Of a stretch of DNA of 64,000 nt, positions 11,811 to 24,750 are shown piece by piece. The notes beneath the pieces are model-generated. The model saw only the letters and a program-made list of their open reading frames with translations, did no database searches and was not told the DNA's origin. The position numbers and the translations under genes are program-made. The stretch's first letter is position 1, and each line of letters opens with the position of its first letter. The DNA is from Engraulis encrasicolus (lineage: Eukaryota > Chordata > Actinopteri > Clupeiformes > Engraulidae). The stretch lies in contig NW_026945764.1 of the NCBI RefSeq assembly GCF_034702125.1, positions 620,805 to 684,804 of the forward strand, read 5' to 3'.

Positions 11811-13580
11811 GCATTACTAGATTACTACATTACTACTACATTACATTACATTGCATTACTACACAGTTGTCAAGGAATATTGCAACAATGCAGCAATGAT
11901 GGTCCTAGAAGGTTGAAGACGTTTTAACCTTAATATGAAAACTTGCTAAAAGTACTCAATGGGTGATTTCATGCTAATTGAACAAATCTCCACGCTCTTG
12001 CGTCTAAAACTATTCTATAAATATTCCTTGGGTTACAATAAACATCCAAGAGAAAGGATTAAAAATCCCCTTTTAAAATCAGTGGTTTCCTTTCCAAGTT
12101 AACCCTCCTGTTACCCTCAAATTTTGGAACATCCATGATCCTTGGGGTCAATTTGACCCCAACCACTTAAATGTCTACAAAATCAGTATGAAACAACACT
12201 TTGGCACATGTTTATATCTCAGATATGTATTATTGCTCTATTGGTGACATAAAAAGTCCTTTCAATATATCCTAGCACCCCCACACATAGCCCACACACC
12301 AAAAAACTTAATCCATGACTAGGCGAAAATTAGAAAAAATAGCAATAAAATGTCATTAATTGGTCTAAAAACAGATGGAAACATATTATTTAAATTTTAA
12401 TGGCTCCATATACTCCCGAAATATGAATTTCTATAACTTATAACATTTGAAAAGAAAAAACAAATTTGATTATCAAGGATATTATCTATCTATTACCATA
12501 TCGGTCAATTTGACCCTAAAAGAAATAGACATATTTCCAAACATTCAGAAGGTTTTTTAAGTCCAACATTCATTTTTTTTTTGAATGTTTGAATGTCTAT
12601 TCATAGCACAAGTATAATAGTTAGGTAAGAACATGGATACATTGCCAACCAAGAGTTTCGGGAACAACATAGAAAATCATTGTTTTCTACATTGTTTCTA
12701 CGCTTGAATTAGTGTGCACATAAGGAAAAAAGGTTTGGATGTGCTCCTTGTAGACATATTACATGTTCAGGGTTGTGGGGTAATGTTTGAAGGAACAGGG
12801 CTGGGAACTTGTATGTTTACTTCTATTCACTATGTATGCCCACTGGAGAACTTGTGGTATGGATGTCAATGTGTATGTCCTTCACAAAAGCTGCAGCTGT
12901 TGCTGTTCCTGCCTTCTCTATGTCAGGTAGCACCAGTTTATAACCAAGACTGCAGACAATGGTGTCAATTTGGAACACAATACTGAAATGAGGAGAAGAA
13001 TAGCACCATTATATCTCTCAACATAGCAAACAACCTTGAGATCGTCTCCATCTAAAGAAATACAATGGCTTGTCACCATCAGAAAAGTCCATTTCAATAT
13101 TTGGATCACAATCATAAAGCTTCTCTTCAAATATACCATCACTTATAATTATGTATGCTGGGCACAGAACTGCATGCACAGCAATGTTGACTATTATACT
13201 AGTGTGTGTGTGTAGTGGCAGGGTGCAAAAGTAGCTCCCAAATTGACCCCAAAGAACACGGATGTAACCTAAATGTGTCCAGCACTTAGGGAAAATATTT
13301 TTTGCTGAAATTTCACTTTTTTCACATTCATCCCATCTATTTAGGAAAAGTCATCAAAGATGAGGCAGAAGAAATATGTACTTCATGTATTTTTCAGGTG
13401 TTAAACATTGAAAGGGGTCAAATAGACCCCAAGGATTCAAGGAATTCAAGGGATTCAAGGATATTTATTTGTCATGTACATAGAGACATTTTCGTGTCAC
13501 TTGTAATGAAATGCATGGCCGTTGCGAAACAAGTGTGCAGAAGAAGGGTGAAGAAGAAATAAAATAAAAATAAAAATAAA

Positions 13581-13681
<101 letters not shown>

Positions 13682-13713
13682 CAATCAAAGTAATTAGGAG
13701 GAATTCAGTAAGC

Positions 13714-14094
13714 CAGGGTTTCCCAAACTGGGGTGCGTGCACCCCTGGGGTGCGCAGCCTGACATAAGGGGGTGCGCGAGCTGAATAGAGCAATGGCGGA
13801 TATGTGTGTTTTTAAACAGCATTAATGAACAAGAAGTAGTTTTTAATTTTATGGTGAATTGTATGCTGGAAGGGTCCATTAGAAGTGTATAGTGTCATAG
13901 TATGTCATGCATGAAGTTACATTGTAATGAGGGCATAAAAACCATTGGGTCTATTTGGAATGAGGATTGCCCAAAATGACTGCATAATGTGCGGTGATTT
14001 GCTATCTCATAGCGCAAACATATGCTTAGGGGGTGCGAGAACCAGATTAAAATGTACAAGGGGGTGCACAGGGGGAAAAGTTTGGGAACCACTG
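13714..14094. mobile_element. hAT-type MITE
   Basis: A 381-bp element with inverted ends CAGGGTTTCCCAAACT / AGTTTGGGAACCACTG and the GGGGTGCG-rich subterminal sequence common in fish. It is flanked by a direct TAAGC (13709-13713 and 14095-14099), a shortened or eroded target duplication. It is inserted in the LINE. Confidence 0.82.
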
Positions 14095-14660
14095 TAAGCA
14101 AATAGCATGAGGAAAAAAAGCTCTTTCTCAGTCTTTCAGTTCTAGCTCTGTGACAGCACAGTCGCCTTCCAGATCTCAGTTTTTTAAATAGTCCATACCC
14201 TGGGTGTGACTGGTCTTTGAGAATGTTATGGGCCCTAGATAGCACTCTCTTTGTGTATATGTCTTTCACGGCAGGCAGAGGTTGACAAATACAGCGCTCA
14301 GAAGAGCGCACTATCCTTTGTAGTTCTTTCTGTTCACGCACTGGCGTTTCCGTACCAGGTGATGATGGACCCTGTTAAGATGCTCTCCACTGCTGAGGAG
14401 TAAAAGGCTTTTAGGATGGGTGTGGAAACTTTGAACTTTTTCAACAGGCGCAGAAAGTGCAGTCTCTGCCTGGATTTCTTAATGATGTTGTGTGTGTTGT
14501 TTGTCCATGTTAAGTCATTTGTGATGTGAACACCAAGGTATTTAAAGCACTCTACCCTCTCAACTGGTTGTTTGCAGATGGAAAGTGGAGTGTAGTTTCC
14601 CCTCTTTTTCCGAAAGTCCACCACCATTTCCTTAGTCTTGCTTACGTTTAGTGCCAGTTT
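14095..14660 (-). pseudogene. LINE ORF2 fragment: C-terminal RT region, frameshifted
   Basis: The minus strand first encodes KYLGVHITNDLTW and QRLHFLRLLKKF, then SILTGSIITWYGN (14627-14334). After a frameshift near 14338 it continues with ELQRIVRSSERC, LPAVKDIYTKRV and SHPGYGLFKKLRSGRRL. These are the conserved post-palm thumb and C-terminal motifs of CR1/L2/Rex-type non-LTR retrotransposon ORF2. The palm with its catalytic aspartates and the endonuclease are missing through 5' truncation. The copy is dead. Confidence 0.85.
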
Positions 14661-15115
14661 AGTGGATAACAGGAGGGTTAAAGACTATTTGATAGGGGGA
14701 GGGTGTGTGGATTGACTCAACATACCATTGGTCAGATGTAGGTCCTGGCCCTTTGAACCTGAGTGGCTCATCCATTGACTTGTCACTCCTCATGGACACA
14801 CAGCTCCCTGTAGGAGACCCTGGTCTCTTCTCTATGTGACTAATGATCAGAGAGAGATGAGAGAAAAGAGCTTTAGAAACCAAGATTCAGAGAGTAGCAT
14901 GTTGAGATCAGGTTACATTCAATCAGTTGCACTACTACACAGTTGCCAAAGAATATTGCAACAATGTAGCAATGATGGTCCTAGAAGGTTGAAGAGTTTT
15001 GAACTACATATGATAATAATGGGTGTTCAGCAGACATTCAAAAGAAATAATTGAAATCACCTTTCAAAATAAATGATATCCTTTCTAAGTCGAAGATTGT
15101 TTGATAGGGTGAGAG

Positions 15116-15345
15116 GCAGGTGGGCCGGGACAAGGGGAACAGGCCAACTTGGAACCGTGGCTACAACCCAAACCGGCCTTCAAAACCACCTTTGCAATAA
15201 TAATCTTTCCAAGGTGCTTCATGTGCCAGCCAACATAGTGTACAATGAACTGATATAGGCCTAGTCAGTAGGCCCAGCCTTTGGGTTGACAGAGAAGTTT
15301 CATGTAGCTCAGTTTGCCAGACACATGGGGTACATCCAATTATCC
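15116..15345. other. Non-coding, no feature recognised
   Basis: Short stretch between the local duplication and the next LINE fragment. Confidence 0.4.
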
Positions 15346-16150
15346 AAACTAGTAGTAGTAGTAGTAGTAGTAGTAGCTTTATTATCCCCCATGGGGGAAT
15401 TTTTTTCTAGTGAGAGGAGCGTACATGAAACAAACACAATACAGTCAGATAATACATTCCCAAGCACATTTACCCCAAGCAACACATTCCCCCATAACAT
15501 AGACAAGACATTGGACAAAAACAGATGTCATCCATCAACAGTGGTCAGTCCCAGTTAACCCCATAGCGTGGACAAAGCATGGGAGGATGTGCAAGCAGCA
15601 AATAAATAAATAGATAAGCAAAAACATTATAAAAAAGATAAAGCATTAGAGTGTCATTCATTCCTTCTCAGGCCTGCTGACAGGGTGTGCAAATTAAGAT
15701 CTACCTTTTGTTTCGCATGTTGGTTAAAAAAGCTAATTGCTTGAGGGATAAAAGTTGCCAGATGTCTTCTGTCTGTTAAAATGGTGTTAATTTTGCTGAG
15801 TGAGTGTGAACGTTCTTCATATATGTTTTCAAGACTTTTCATGTTAGTGCCCATCAGCTTGCAAGAGGTTGTCACAATTTTCCTTAGTTTCCCCTTTTGA
15901 GCCTCTGTTGCATTGCCAAACCAACAGAGGACATCCTGGCTATTTTACGATGAACTTCAAATGAAACAAGTTTCTTTAAAAAGTGGAGTCTCTGTTGTCC
16001 TTTTTTCTGGATCATTTCTGTGTGCTGCTCCCATCGCAGCTTCAATAGACATCTCCTTTGTCTTTGCAGTATTGAGATGCAGTGCATGACCAGTGCAGTA
16101 TCATCAGCATACTTGATAAAATGTCTATTGGGGTGTGAGCAAAAACAGTT
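15346..16150 (-). mobile_element. Internally deleted LINE (Rex/L2 type)
   Basis: On the minus strand, RT palm sequence (HFIKYADDTALV, about 16078-16113) is followed within about 20 codons by the post-palm motif KKGQQRLHFLKKL. Some 100 or more residues that normally lie between them are missing. Frameshifted C-terminal sequence follows (15654-15875), then a 3' UTR ending GGGGGATAATAAAG with a (CTA)n tail on the minus strand (15351-15376 on the plus strand). The element is a dead, deleted copy. Confidence 0.8.
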
Positions 16151-16224
16151 GTCCTCTACCGTCCTTGACCTTGAGCACTGGTTGGAGTTGGTAGGCCCTA
16201 CCCATCAACTTCTGCACACACATA

Positions 16225-17676
16225 CAGTGGTGCTCATATGTTTACATACCCCAGCAGAATATACGCTTTCTCTGCGATTTCTCACGAAATATGACGGATT
16301 ACACAAAACCTTTTTTTTCACTCATTGCTAGTGACTGGCTTAAGATATTTATTAGCAATATTCAGTGTTTAGTCTTTCAAAAGCATGATCACAACCCAAA
16401 CTACCCAAATGACCCTGTTCAAAAGTTTACATACCCTAGTTTCTGATGCTGAATATGGCCCTGTTTAACATCAAGGACCGCTGTAAATTGTTTATGGTAG
16501 TTGTGGATAAGGCTCTTAATGTTCTCAGATCGACAAAACAGCACATTCTTCCTGGCTTTCTGTGTCAAAATATTGTCATGTTGGCACCGTTGGAATTTCA
16601 ATTCAGAAATGCAATATGAGGAGTTTGGTTGGAATCAAGCCAATGGGCAAGGGAATCATTGCATTGCAATGATCATATCAAGGGAAATTGTTCAGGAGGC
16701 ATAGGACAACCAAAAAATAACTCTAGGCGAAATATAGGACAACATGAACAAATGTTTTAAACTGTACAGTAAAGAGGCACTTGAGGAAAGATGGGCTGTT
16801 GGGGGTAGCCAGGAGAAAGCCATTACTACAAAAATGCAAACATGTTATTTCGCATATGACACACCAAATAGCATAGTGAGAAGCATCAGAATGCCTGTGA
16901 CAGTCATTTGGAAAAATGAGATCAATATGGAACTTTTTTCAGTCACTATTAACAGTACCATTTGGAGAACAGTCAACAGAGCCTATGATGAAAGTTACAC
17001 CATCCCTTCTGTGAAACATGGTTATGGACCACTGATGTCATGGGGACATTTGAGTATCAAATGCACTACACTTTTGGTCCATACAGAATGATGAATACAT
17101 TGCCCCGTGAAAAATACTGGAGGAAACTTGACACTCATCAGCCTTGAATCTGCACATGGTTCATTGTTTGACATGCCAACATGACAATATTTAGTCATTA
17201 GCTTCAGAAAGAATAAAATGAAATTTTTGTGCGACCGTCTCACTCTTCTGATCTCAACATCATTGAGCCACTCAGGGGAAACCTCAAATGTGAGGTTCCA
17301 GCAAGACACCCAAAGGTATTATAGGAAACAACCATTCTGCCAGGAAGAATGTGCTGTTTTGTCATCAGAGAACATTAAGAGCCTTATCCACAACTATCAC
17401 AAACAATTTAGAGCGGCCCCTGATGTTAAACAGGCCCATATTCAGCATCAGAAACTAGGGTAGGCCTATGTAAACTTTTGAACAGGGTCATTTGGGTAGT
17501 TTGGGTTGTGATCATGCTTTTGAAAGAGTAAACACAGAATACTGCTAATAAATATCTTAAGCCAGTCACTAGCAATGAGTGAAAAAAAAAGGTTTTGTGT
17601 AATCCTTCATATTTTGAGAGAAATCGCCAAGAAAGCGTATATTCTGCTGGGGTATGTAAACATATGAGCACCACTG
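16225..17676. mobile_element. Tc1-like transposon with long inverted repeats
   Basis: TA dinucleotides flank both ends (16223-16224 and 17677-17678). The ends CAGTGGTGCTCATATGTTTA are inverted repeats, and similarity between the two halves extends about 330 bp inward on each side (to about 16560 and 17335). Only about 770 bp remains between them, holding transposase remnants. The very long repeats imply partial self-inversion or a family with extended TIRs. Confidence 0.9.
16744..17091 (+). pseudogene. Decayed Tc1-family transposase fragment
   Basis: A 115-codon open stretch contains IWRTVNRAYDESYTIPSVKHG and PLMSWGHLS. These correspond to the Tc1 transposase region before and around the second catalytic aspartate block, normally VKHGGGSVMVWG. 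The N-terminal helix-turn-helix domains and the final acidic residue are not recoverable in frame, and the expected glycine-rich block is altered. It cannot be functional. Confidence 0.65.
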
Positions 17677-17678
17677 TA

Positions 17679-17980
17679 GGCGCTTGTGCCCAACACAAGC
17701 TTGTGCACAGCTTTAGTCCCTAACTCGTCTATATGACGCCGTACCAAGATAAGTCAGGTAGGCATTACTGTACTTTTATGTAGGTTTGTGTTAGGTATGT
17801 GTGTGTGGGAGAGGGGGGGAGGGGGGGTGGTACTTTTATGTAGCATTCATGCATTATACTTTTTATCTTTTCTATTTAATTTTAGTATTTTCTGAGTATT
17901 AGTTTCATTTTTTTACATTTTGAGTCTGCACCTGGCTAAAATAGATGTGTGCAAGATTTGTGTGAAATCATATGTAGAGT
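17679..17980. other. Non-coding, no feature recognised
   Basis: It contains a G-rich patch (about 17808-17831) and no coding or repeat-end signal that I can identify. Confidence 0.4.
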
Positions 17981-18280
17981 CCCAGGTGAAAAACCCATAT
18001 ACTTAAACTATACTTTTTTTGACCGTACTAAGTACCAAGTGTACTATTTTCGGCGATTTAAAGTGCGCTTCATTGCACTACAGTATTAGTGCACTGAAGC
18101 ACTACTAAAGAAGTACTTCAGCACACTTGCAGCACACTGAGGCTGCTAAATTGGCACCGCTTTTGGACAACTTTAAGTGCACTACAAGCATACTTTTGAA
18201 AATGTGCTCCAAATACACTTTTCATGCATTCGTATGGCATTAAGAGTGTGTGCTGGAGCACTCTTCTATGACATTTTATT

Positions 18281-20127
18281 AGGGCCCGAGCACCGTAGGG
18301 CGCGAGGCCCTATTGTTCTCCCTCGGATTATTTTTTTTTTTCTTTTTGCTCGTTGTTCGGGTCGCCCATTTTGTCTGAGAAGCATTTGGTGAGACGCGCT
18401 TTGGCACGGTGGTCGGAAATGTGCGCCGCTACTCAGAACCAGAATTATAGGTTCTCACCCCCAACCCTCTAGCGCCACCAGCAGGCCAAAATTTCAGGGA
18501 CATTTCTGCTTGTAACTTTTGAACCGCTGTGCTAATTGTCAAAAACTCCAGGTATCCCTGGAATCCTTGGGCCGACACGAATCCAACGCACCCCATTTTC
18601 CGCCAGGATAGTTTTCCCGCCATTTTGAATTTTGTGAAAATCAATAAAAACGCTATTTTTCCATTTTTGACAATTTTTGACCAATTCGCCCGAAACTTGG
18701 TATATAGTATCTCTGGACTGAGCTACACATGGGGTCTCAAGGAATATTGGATATCTTTTATCGTTTAGCCGTGACAGCCAATCAAAAACGGCCTAAAACT
18801 CGCCTAAAACTCGCCAAACAGGAAGTGAAGTCATATCTTGGGAACCCATTGTCACAATCTTCTGAAAATTGTCACAGACATGTCCATCTATACCATGACC
18901 CACCACAAAAAAAATCAGGTCGCTAGCTCAAACTCTCTAGCGCCACCAGCTGGTCAAAGTTTTAGCTACATTTCTGCCTGTAACTTTTGAACCGCACGCT
19001 CAATTTTAAATCTAGTGGTACCGTTGAAATCCTTGGGCCAAGACGAATCCAACGAACCCTATGACATTATATCCACCATTATAGAATGTCCGCCATTTTG
19101 GATTAAGTCGCCAAACAGGAAGTGAAGTCATATCTTGGGAACCCAAGGTCAAAGTCTTCTGCAAATTGTAAGATACATTCTTGACCGTCCCAGGACCCGC
19201 CACAAGAAATATCAGGTCGCTAGCTCAAACACTCTAGCGCCACCAGCAGTTCAAAGTTCAAAGTCACTACCCACCAACAGGCCAAAGTTTTAGCTACATT
19301 TCTGCCTGTAACTTTTAAACCGGACGCTCAATTTTAAATCTGGTGTTAGCGTTGAAATCCTTTGGCCAAGACGAATCCAGTGAACCATATGACATCATAT
19401 CCACAGTTTCAGAATGTCCGCCATTTTGGATTTGGTGAAAATCGATAACATGCTCCTAATCCTTCAAATTTGGTCTGATTTTCACAAAACTTGATACATA
19501 TAATTCCAGGAGCACTCTGAAGAGATTTGTAAAAGGATCTTATTACATCTTTTACGGTTTGGCCGTGACGGCCAATCAAAATCCTCCTAACAACCCCAAA
19601 CAGGAAGTGAAGTCATATCTCAGCAACCCATAGTAAGAATCTTTTGGGAATTATCACACACATTCTTGGCTATCTCATGACATCCCAGAAGAACTTTCAG
19701 GTCCCCATTTCTGCTTGTAAAAATTACATGGCATGGTTTTTCAGTATGGCGCATTTACAATTCCAAAAATGTCAGACTCGATACAACCCACTTCAGAGAC
19801 CTATCCGAAGCTGGCAGATATGTGACTGCAGTGGATACCAGGTGCAGTGCCAGAATGTTTTAGGCGAATGAATTACTATAAATGTGGAAATTAGAACATT
19901 TTGCATTCGTCTATATGATTGAAATTGCAATGCAAAGGGATACCGAGAGGTGAAGTGGACAAGACAGCAGTGCTACGACAATGAAGCCTTCACCTTCCTC
20001 ATACATTTCAGAAAATTGTTATGCTTCATCCGTTTTTCACAGGTAGGGGTGTATTAGGGCAGGGCGATGTGCCGTGCCCCCCGGGCCGCAGGTGCGAGGG
20101 GCCGCCAAGGCTGCTTGCGGCTTTAAT
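18281..20127 (+). repeat. High-copy teleost repeat (GGGCCCGAGCACC...GCTTGCGGCTTTAAT)
   Basis: It starts AGGGCCCGAGCACCG and ends GGCTGCTTGCGGCTTTAAT, word combinations I associate with a common unclassified fish repeat. Internally, three imperfect units begin with TTTCTGCYTGTAACTTTT at about 18503, 18971 and 19299. Each continues through an AATCCTTGG/ACGAATCCA block and a CCGCCATTTTG block. No protein is encoded. Confidence 0.6.
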
Positions 20128-20649
20128 TGTTACTTGAAGTTCAATAAAAGTATATTGACTTCATGCTTCTTTGGACTACATTGGAACACTTCAAGTCTGT
20201 AAAAAGTATATCATGTTAAGTATTGTAAATATATTAACAGGTATGCTTGAAGTACGTTTACAGTACACTCCCAAGTACATGAAATAACAAATGTAATACT
20301 ATAATCCGTACTGTAGCTCAGAGCTTGTACATTATCCACATCCACAGATCACCTCAGTGATAAGCATGCTTAGCATGTTCACCATTCACAGTCATTGCAG
20401 GTTCACAGACATCTCAGATACACTGTATTCCCCAACAGTACTATGAACTAGAAAAGTTTACGCTGTAGTAGTCAATATTGCAAAAATGTCCAGATGACAT
20501 ACACATTTTAAGTGTTCTCAACAGGTTTTCAGGTACCAATAAATTAACTCTGGTTGGCATTGTGTTTTTAAGTACAACTGACATCCTAACACAATGTCTT
20601 TGAGTTTGTAAATTGGAACTCTATCTGGCATATGACTGGTTAGATGTCT

Positions 20650-20745
20650 TGACAACAGCTGAGGCGACCATGGAGTAGTGGTTAAACAGCTGGTCTTCAA
20701 CCTCAAAGGTTGCAAGTTCAATCCCCAACATGGAGACAGCCTACC
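20650..20745 (+). repeat. tRNA-like module 1
   Basis: A TGGAGTAGTGG word (A-box-like) is followed about 45 bp later by AGTTCAATCCC (B-box-like). The shape suggests a decayed tRNA-derived SINE head rather than a tRNA gene; no stable cloverleaf is evident. Confidence 0.5.
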
Positions 20746-20889
20746 TACTTCCATACTTCCTGGAACATGGTATGAAAATGTTCAGATGGCCACCAGACCC
20801 ATGACTCCAGCTTTAATTAGCAATATTTTTCACATTTAATTTCGAGCGAAATTACAAAAGAAAAATGCTTAGGTAAAGCAAGACAATGT

Positions 20890-20968
20890 TTGAGCTGCTG
20901 TGGTCTGGATAGGGGAATGGCCACAAGATCAGAGGATTGCAGGTTTGAATCCTGTATTACCAATAAAA
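20890..20968 (+). repeat. tRNA-like module 2
   Basis: TGGTCTGGATAGGGG is followed by GGTTTGAATCCTG, A- and B-box-like words at tRNA spacing. It lies about 220 bp downstream of module 1. Confidence 0.5.
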
Positions 20969-21094
20969 AAACACTCAAGTAGATATTTATTGTTTATTTT
21001 TCGCGAAACTGTGAAAGTTACAAATTCTTTAAATCATGTCAATTGGAACTATATCTGACATATGAGACTATGGATGTCAGCATGTTGTGCTTGG

Positions 21095-21172
21095 GCAGTC
21101 ATGGACTAACAGTTAAGCAGTTGGCCTTGAAACATGATGGTTTCAAGTTCAATTCCCTGCATGGGATGTTAG
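21095..21172 (+). repeat. tRNA-like module 3
   Basis: A worn A-box-like stretch (CATGGACTAACAGTTAAGC) is followed by AAGTTCAATTCCC. The sequence before it (AATTGGAACTATATCTGACA) matches that before module 1, indicating internal duplication of about 435 bp. Confidence 0.45.
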
Positions 21173-21330
21173 TTAAAAAAACACATTTAAACATTATTGT
21201 TTTGGTATGATGTCAGTTGGCCGGATTTGAAATGGAAAGTATGTGTGAAACACATTTGACTGTTAATTATGAGTAAGTCCAATACTTTCTAACAAACAGG
21301 CCTAACTTTCTACAAATACAAAACCTGCAG

Positions 21331-21422
21331 TTGAGTGGTGTAGGGGATAGTCCTCTACATGTAGCCATATTGGCATGTCCTTATCTTGAGGTTGAGAGTT
21401 CGAATCCTAAGGCTGGGTCACT
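21331..21422 (+). repeat. tRNA-like module 4
   Basis: TGGTGTAGGGGATAG and AGTTCGAATCCTAAGG give A- and B-box-like words, the B box matching the GTTCGAATCC consensus exactly. The interior is too long for a standard tRNA, so it is called tRNA-like only. Confidence 0.5.
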
Positions 21423-23826
21423 CACTTTTTTGGTTGTTTTAGTTGTTTTTTTTTATTGTTTACCAGCTTCTGCTTTGTGTAAAGAAGAACCCATTCATGT
21501 CAGAACCATAGAAACCCTATTTTATTAAAATGTAACATAAAATACAAACTTCTCTAAAAAATGGTGAATCTGTCAATGGGGGATAGATTTACTCAACACC
21601 ATGTGACCATCAAACCACCACTGACAACTTGGCATGGGAAATGTGTCTATCAACCTCACTTCAAGGTAAGAAAAGACCCATAACAGTGTGTTGGTGTGTA
21701 TGTGTAGTAGTTTACTATGTTGCTGTGTGTGACCTCAGGTGCTCTTGATGCTATACTGTGTGTATGTTTTGTTAGCAACTTAGCTTAGAATGTTAGCTAC
21801 TGCTAGTTAGGCTAGCACTGTGTAGGCCTTTCATACAAATCTTTTTCTTGTATCATACATCTGCAGTGTATTTGCAAGTGATGCGTTGCATGTTCATGAT
21901 GACATATTGCACATTGAACTTCTGTATAAATCAGTGTAGCAAACCTATTGATCATGCTGTAGGGTGGGGCCTAATGCAACAAGTCCTCATGAAAGCCTTA
22001 AACTTATTAGGCCTATTTATGCTCCACAGGCAGCCGATATGGGACCACCAGAACTCTATGATCCATCAGCTCTACTCAACACTCCAAAGGATAAACAACT
22101 GACTGTGTTGTGAAGTCTGACACTATTTTGGGAGAAATGTTATTGTAAGTTAGGCTATATGGATCTCCTTCAGCCACCAACTCCTAATAAAAGATTCAGA
22201 AATGGACAACAAATAAATGACTAAATTGCCTAATGTGCTGAGGTTGATTCTTTGTAATATATTGACTGCTATAGACTGGGTCTAAATTTTAGAACAGATT
22301 GTTGTGTATTGTATGATTGTTGTGTTATTGTCTACTGTTTTTGTTTGTCAACCACATGGAACAAAATAAAAAAAAACTTGATATAAAGCATTGTTCACGT
22401 TTGTGGAATTAAAGCTCATGTTATATTTGGTTTAAACAGAGGGGTGGTAGCCTAGTGCATCAATCAACCAACCAAGATTTTTTTTGGTTCTAAAATGGGA
22501 CAACATAAAACTTTTAATTTTGAAATCAAAAACTTAGAGCCAATATAGATAAACAATGCTGTGCTTGTAACTCTCTGCTAAGTACTAATTGCATTGATTT
22601 TTGCACCATTCTCGAAATATTTATGTCAATGGAGCATGTTAGATCTTTGAGTAGCAGCTACTAAAACATTCAAGATTTTATTTTTTCTCATAACATTTGT
22701 TTTCACATAACATGTCTGATTTTATGTAAGACTTAGGTAAACGTTTTAGTTTTCAACTCAAATCTTTTGTGTAAACCATTGTTTCTGTGCATTTTAGAGT
22801 TTGGAGTACATACTTGACTTGGGCTGCTAAAAACTAAAAATCTAATCATGGAATTAATGTTTTCAATCTTTTCAATCATTTCAAAGTTTTTGATCATCTT
22901 CTTAAAAGTTTTGTGTCCTGCATATGCATGCATGTATGTAGTATTTACGTAAAACATTTGGTCACAAAACTAAAACTTTAACAGGAATAAGTTTCCACAA
23001 AAGTTTAGAGTTCGTGGAACATGTTGGGGTTTACAGTGTACATATATCACTTCAACTTGGTTTTGTTTCATCTTCCTACACTTGAAGACTTACATTTGAA
23101 CCCCATTCTTAGTTTCATCAAGTACATCTGTCTCATCTCCCACCATGAGTCAAGTGGGAGTCTATAGGGCTATATACCAGAACATATACGTGACCGTCGG
23201 GAACATGGTCATTTTTTGTGTTCCACTTAAAATAAAAACCCTATATATATATACATACATACATGAGTAATATTTTCATGCAAACTACAAGATAAATGGC
23301 TCTCTGTTTGAAAAATTTAGCTCCAAGAAGTGCAGTGCATGATGGGACATGCATGATGGTGCATGATGGGTAAATGCACTTTGTGTAAGCGCACTTTGAA
23401 GATATTTGGGTGAAGTACAATCATGGTGCACTTAGAAAAAGTATACTTGCAATATGTTAAAGCGGTTCACTTTAAAGCACACTATAGAAAATCACACTTC
23501 AAAGACATTTGGGTGAAGTATAATCATTATGCACTTTAAAAAAGTGCAATTGCAATATGTTATTTAAAAATAGACTTTTAGTAAGTTCACTATTAGAACA
23601 CTATTAGTATATTCCTATAAATACACTTCAGCCAAACATCTTCCTAGTCCACTTTAAGTATGGTTGGCTAAGTGTACTTTCTCTGAGACCAACTTAATTA
23701 CGTCTAATTTTAAGTACACTTTAAATAAGCATATTGCAAACATACACACTTGAGTGCACTTTTAACATGCTAAGTACACTTCAGCTGTGCTTTTATTGTA
23801 CTAAATTGAACCACTTTTCACCTGGG

Positions 23827-24548
23827 GTGTCATTATCTGTTTCAGTAGTTGCAGTAAATGTTGACATGTATGTTTCTTTAGGTGAAATTCAGCTTTCCAA
23901 TGTTGGCGGCCTTTATGCAGCCTCAAACCATGACAATCCCACTACCATACTTGACTTGACAGATGGAATATTTGTTTTGCAAAACTCACTTGTCTACCAC
24001 ACATGCTTTGGACACAATTCAAATCATTTTCATTGGGAACTCTTAGGCTATTTCTAAAAGATGTGCTGATGATGTTTGACAGAAATCATAAAGTCTGGAG
24101 GACACATCCTTGTGCTAGGTTAGATATTTGTCAGACCTTACCAGTAACCTGACTTTCAGTAGGGAAATGTGTTTTTGTGTTAATAAATATACTGCTTTAT
24201 AAGCTTGTTAAATCCCACAATGTGGAAAATCCCCCTGAATATAATTTCAAAAGAAAGTTTCCCATACATTATTTTAATCTATGGCTATTGGAATTCATAT
24301 GTTAATATACATACTGTATATTTCTATTATCTTGGACTTGCAAATACCAAACGGTATGCCCAAGGCATCGCTCAGTTGTCCCATTTCTGTTTAATCGTTT
24401 GTTTTAAGATGCCCAGGTCTTACTAATCTGATATTGCATTTTTCCCCTGTATGGGACAGGGCTGCGGGTTGTGCCGGAGGGAATGTCACCCAGGGCGCAA
24501 ATGAATGTACACCACATTTGATTGACAAACTTTACCAAATGCAGAATT
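23827..24548. other. Non-coding, no feature recognised
   Basis: No repeat ends or coding signal recognised. Only short random-looking frames are present. Confidence 0.4.
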
Positions 24549-24750
24549 AGGGGTGTAAATCAGAGGCTTTATGGCGATTCGATTCGATATCGATTTCTTA
24601 GGCTGGCGATTCGATTATTTTCGATACTTAAGAATGCTCTTTGATTCAAAACAAAAGTTCATAATTTTTTACTTTACAGGCTTGGCTTATGTGTGAAATG
24701 TTGAATAAATGAACAGAATCGATTAATTGAATTGTGGGCTGTAGGATCAA

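Larger units (their letters stand above)
17981..23826. mobile_element. Long element rich in AAGTATACTT-like words, CCCAGGTGAAAA ends
   Basis: The left end CCCAGGTGAAAA and the right end TTTTCACCTGGG are 12-bp inverted repeats. Both flanks are crowded with AAGTGTACTT/AAGTATACTT-type words (about 18000-18200 and 23390-23800). The interior holds another high-copy repeat (18281-20127) and several tRNA-like modules. No transposase was seen. Related sequence recurs at 25084-26932, 28811-28964 and 37337-41160. The class is unknown to me. Confidence 0.55.
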
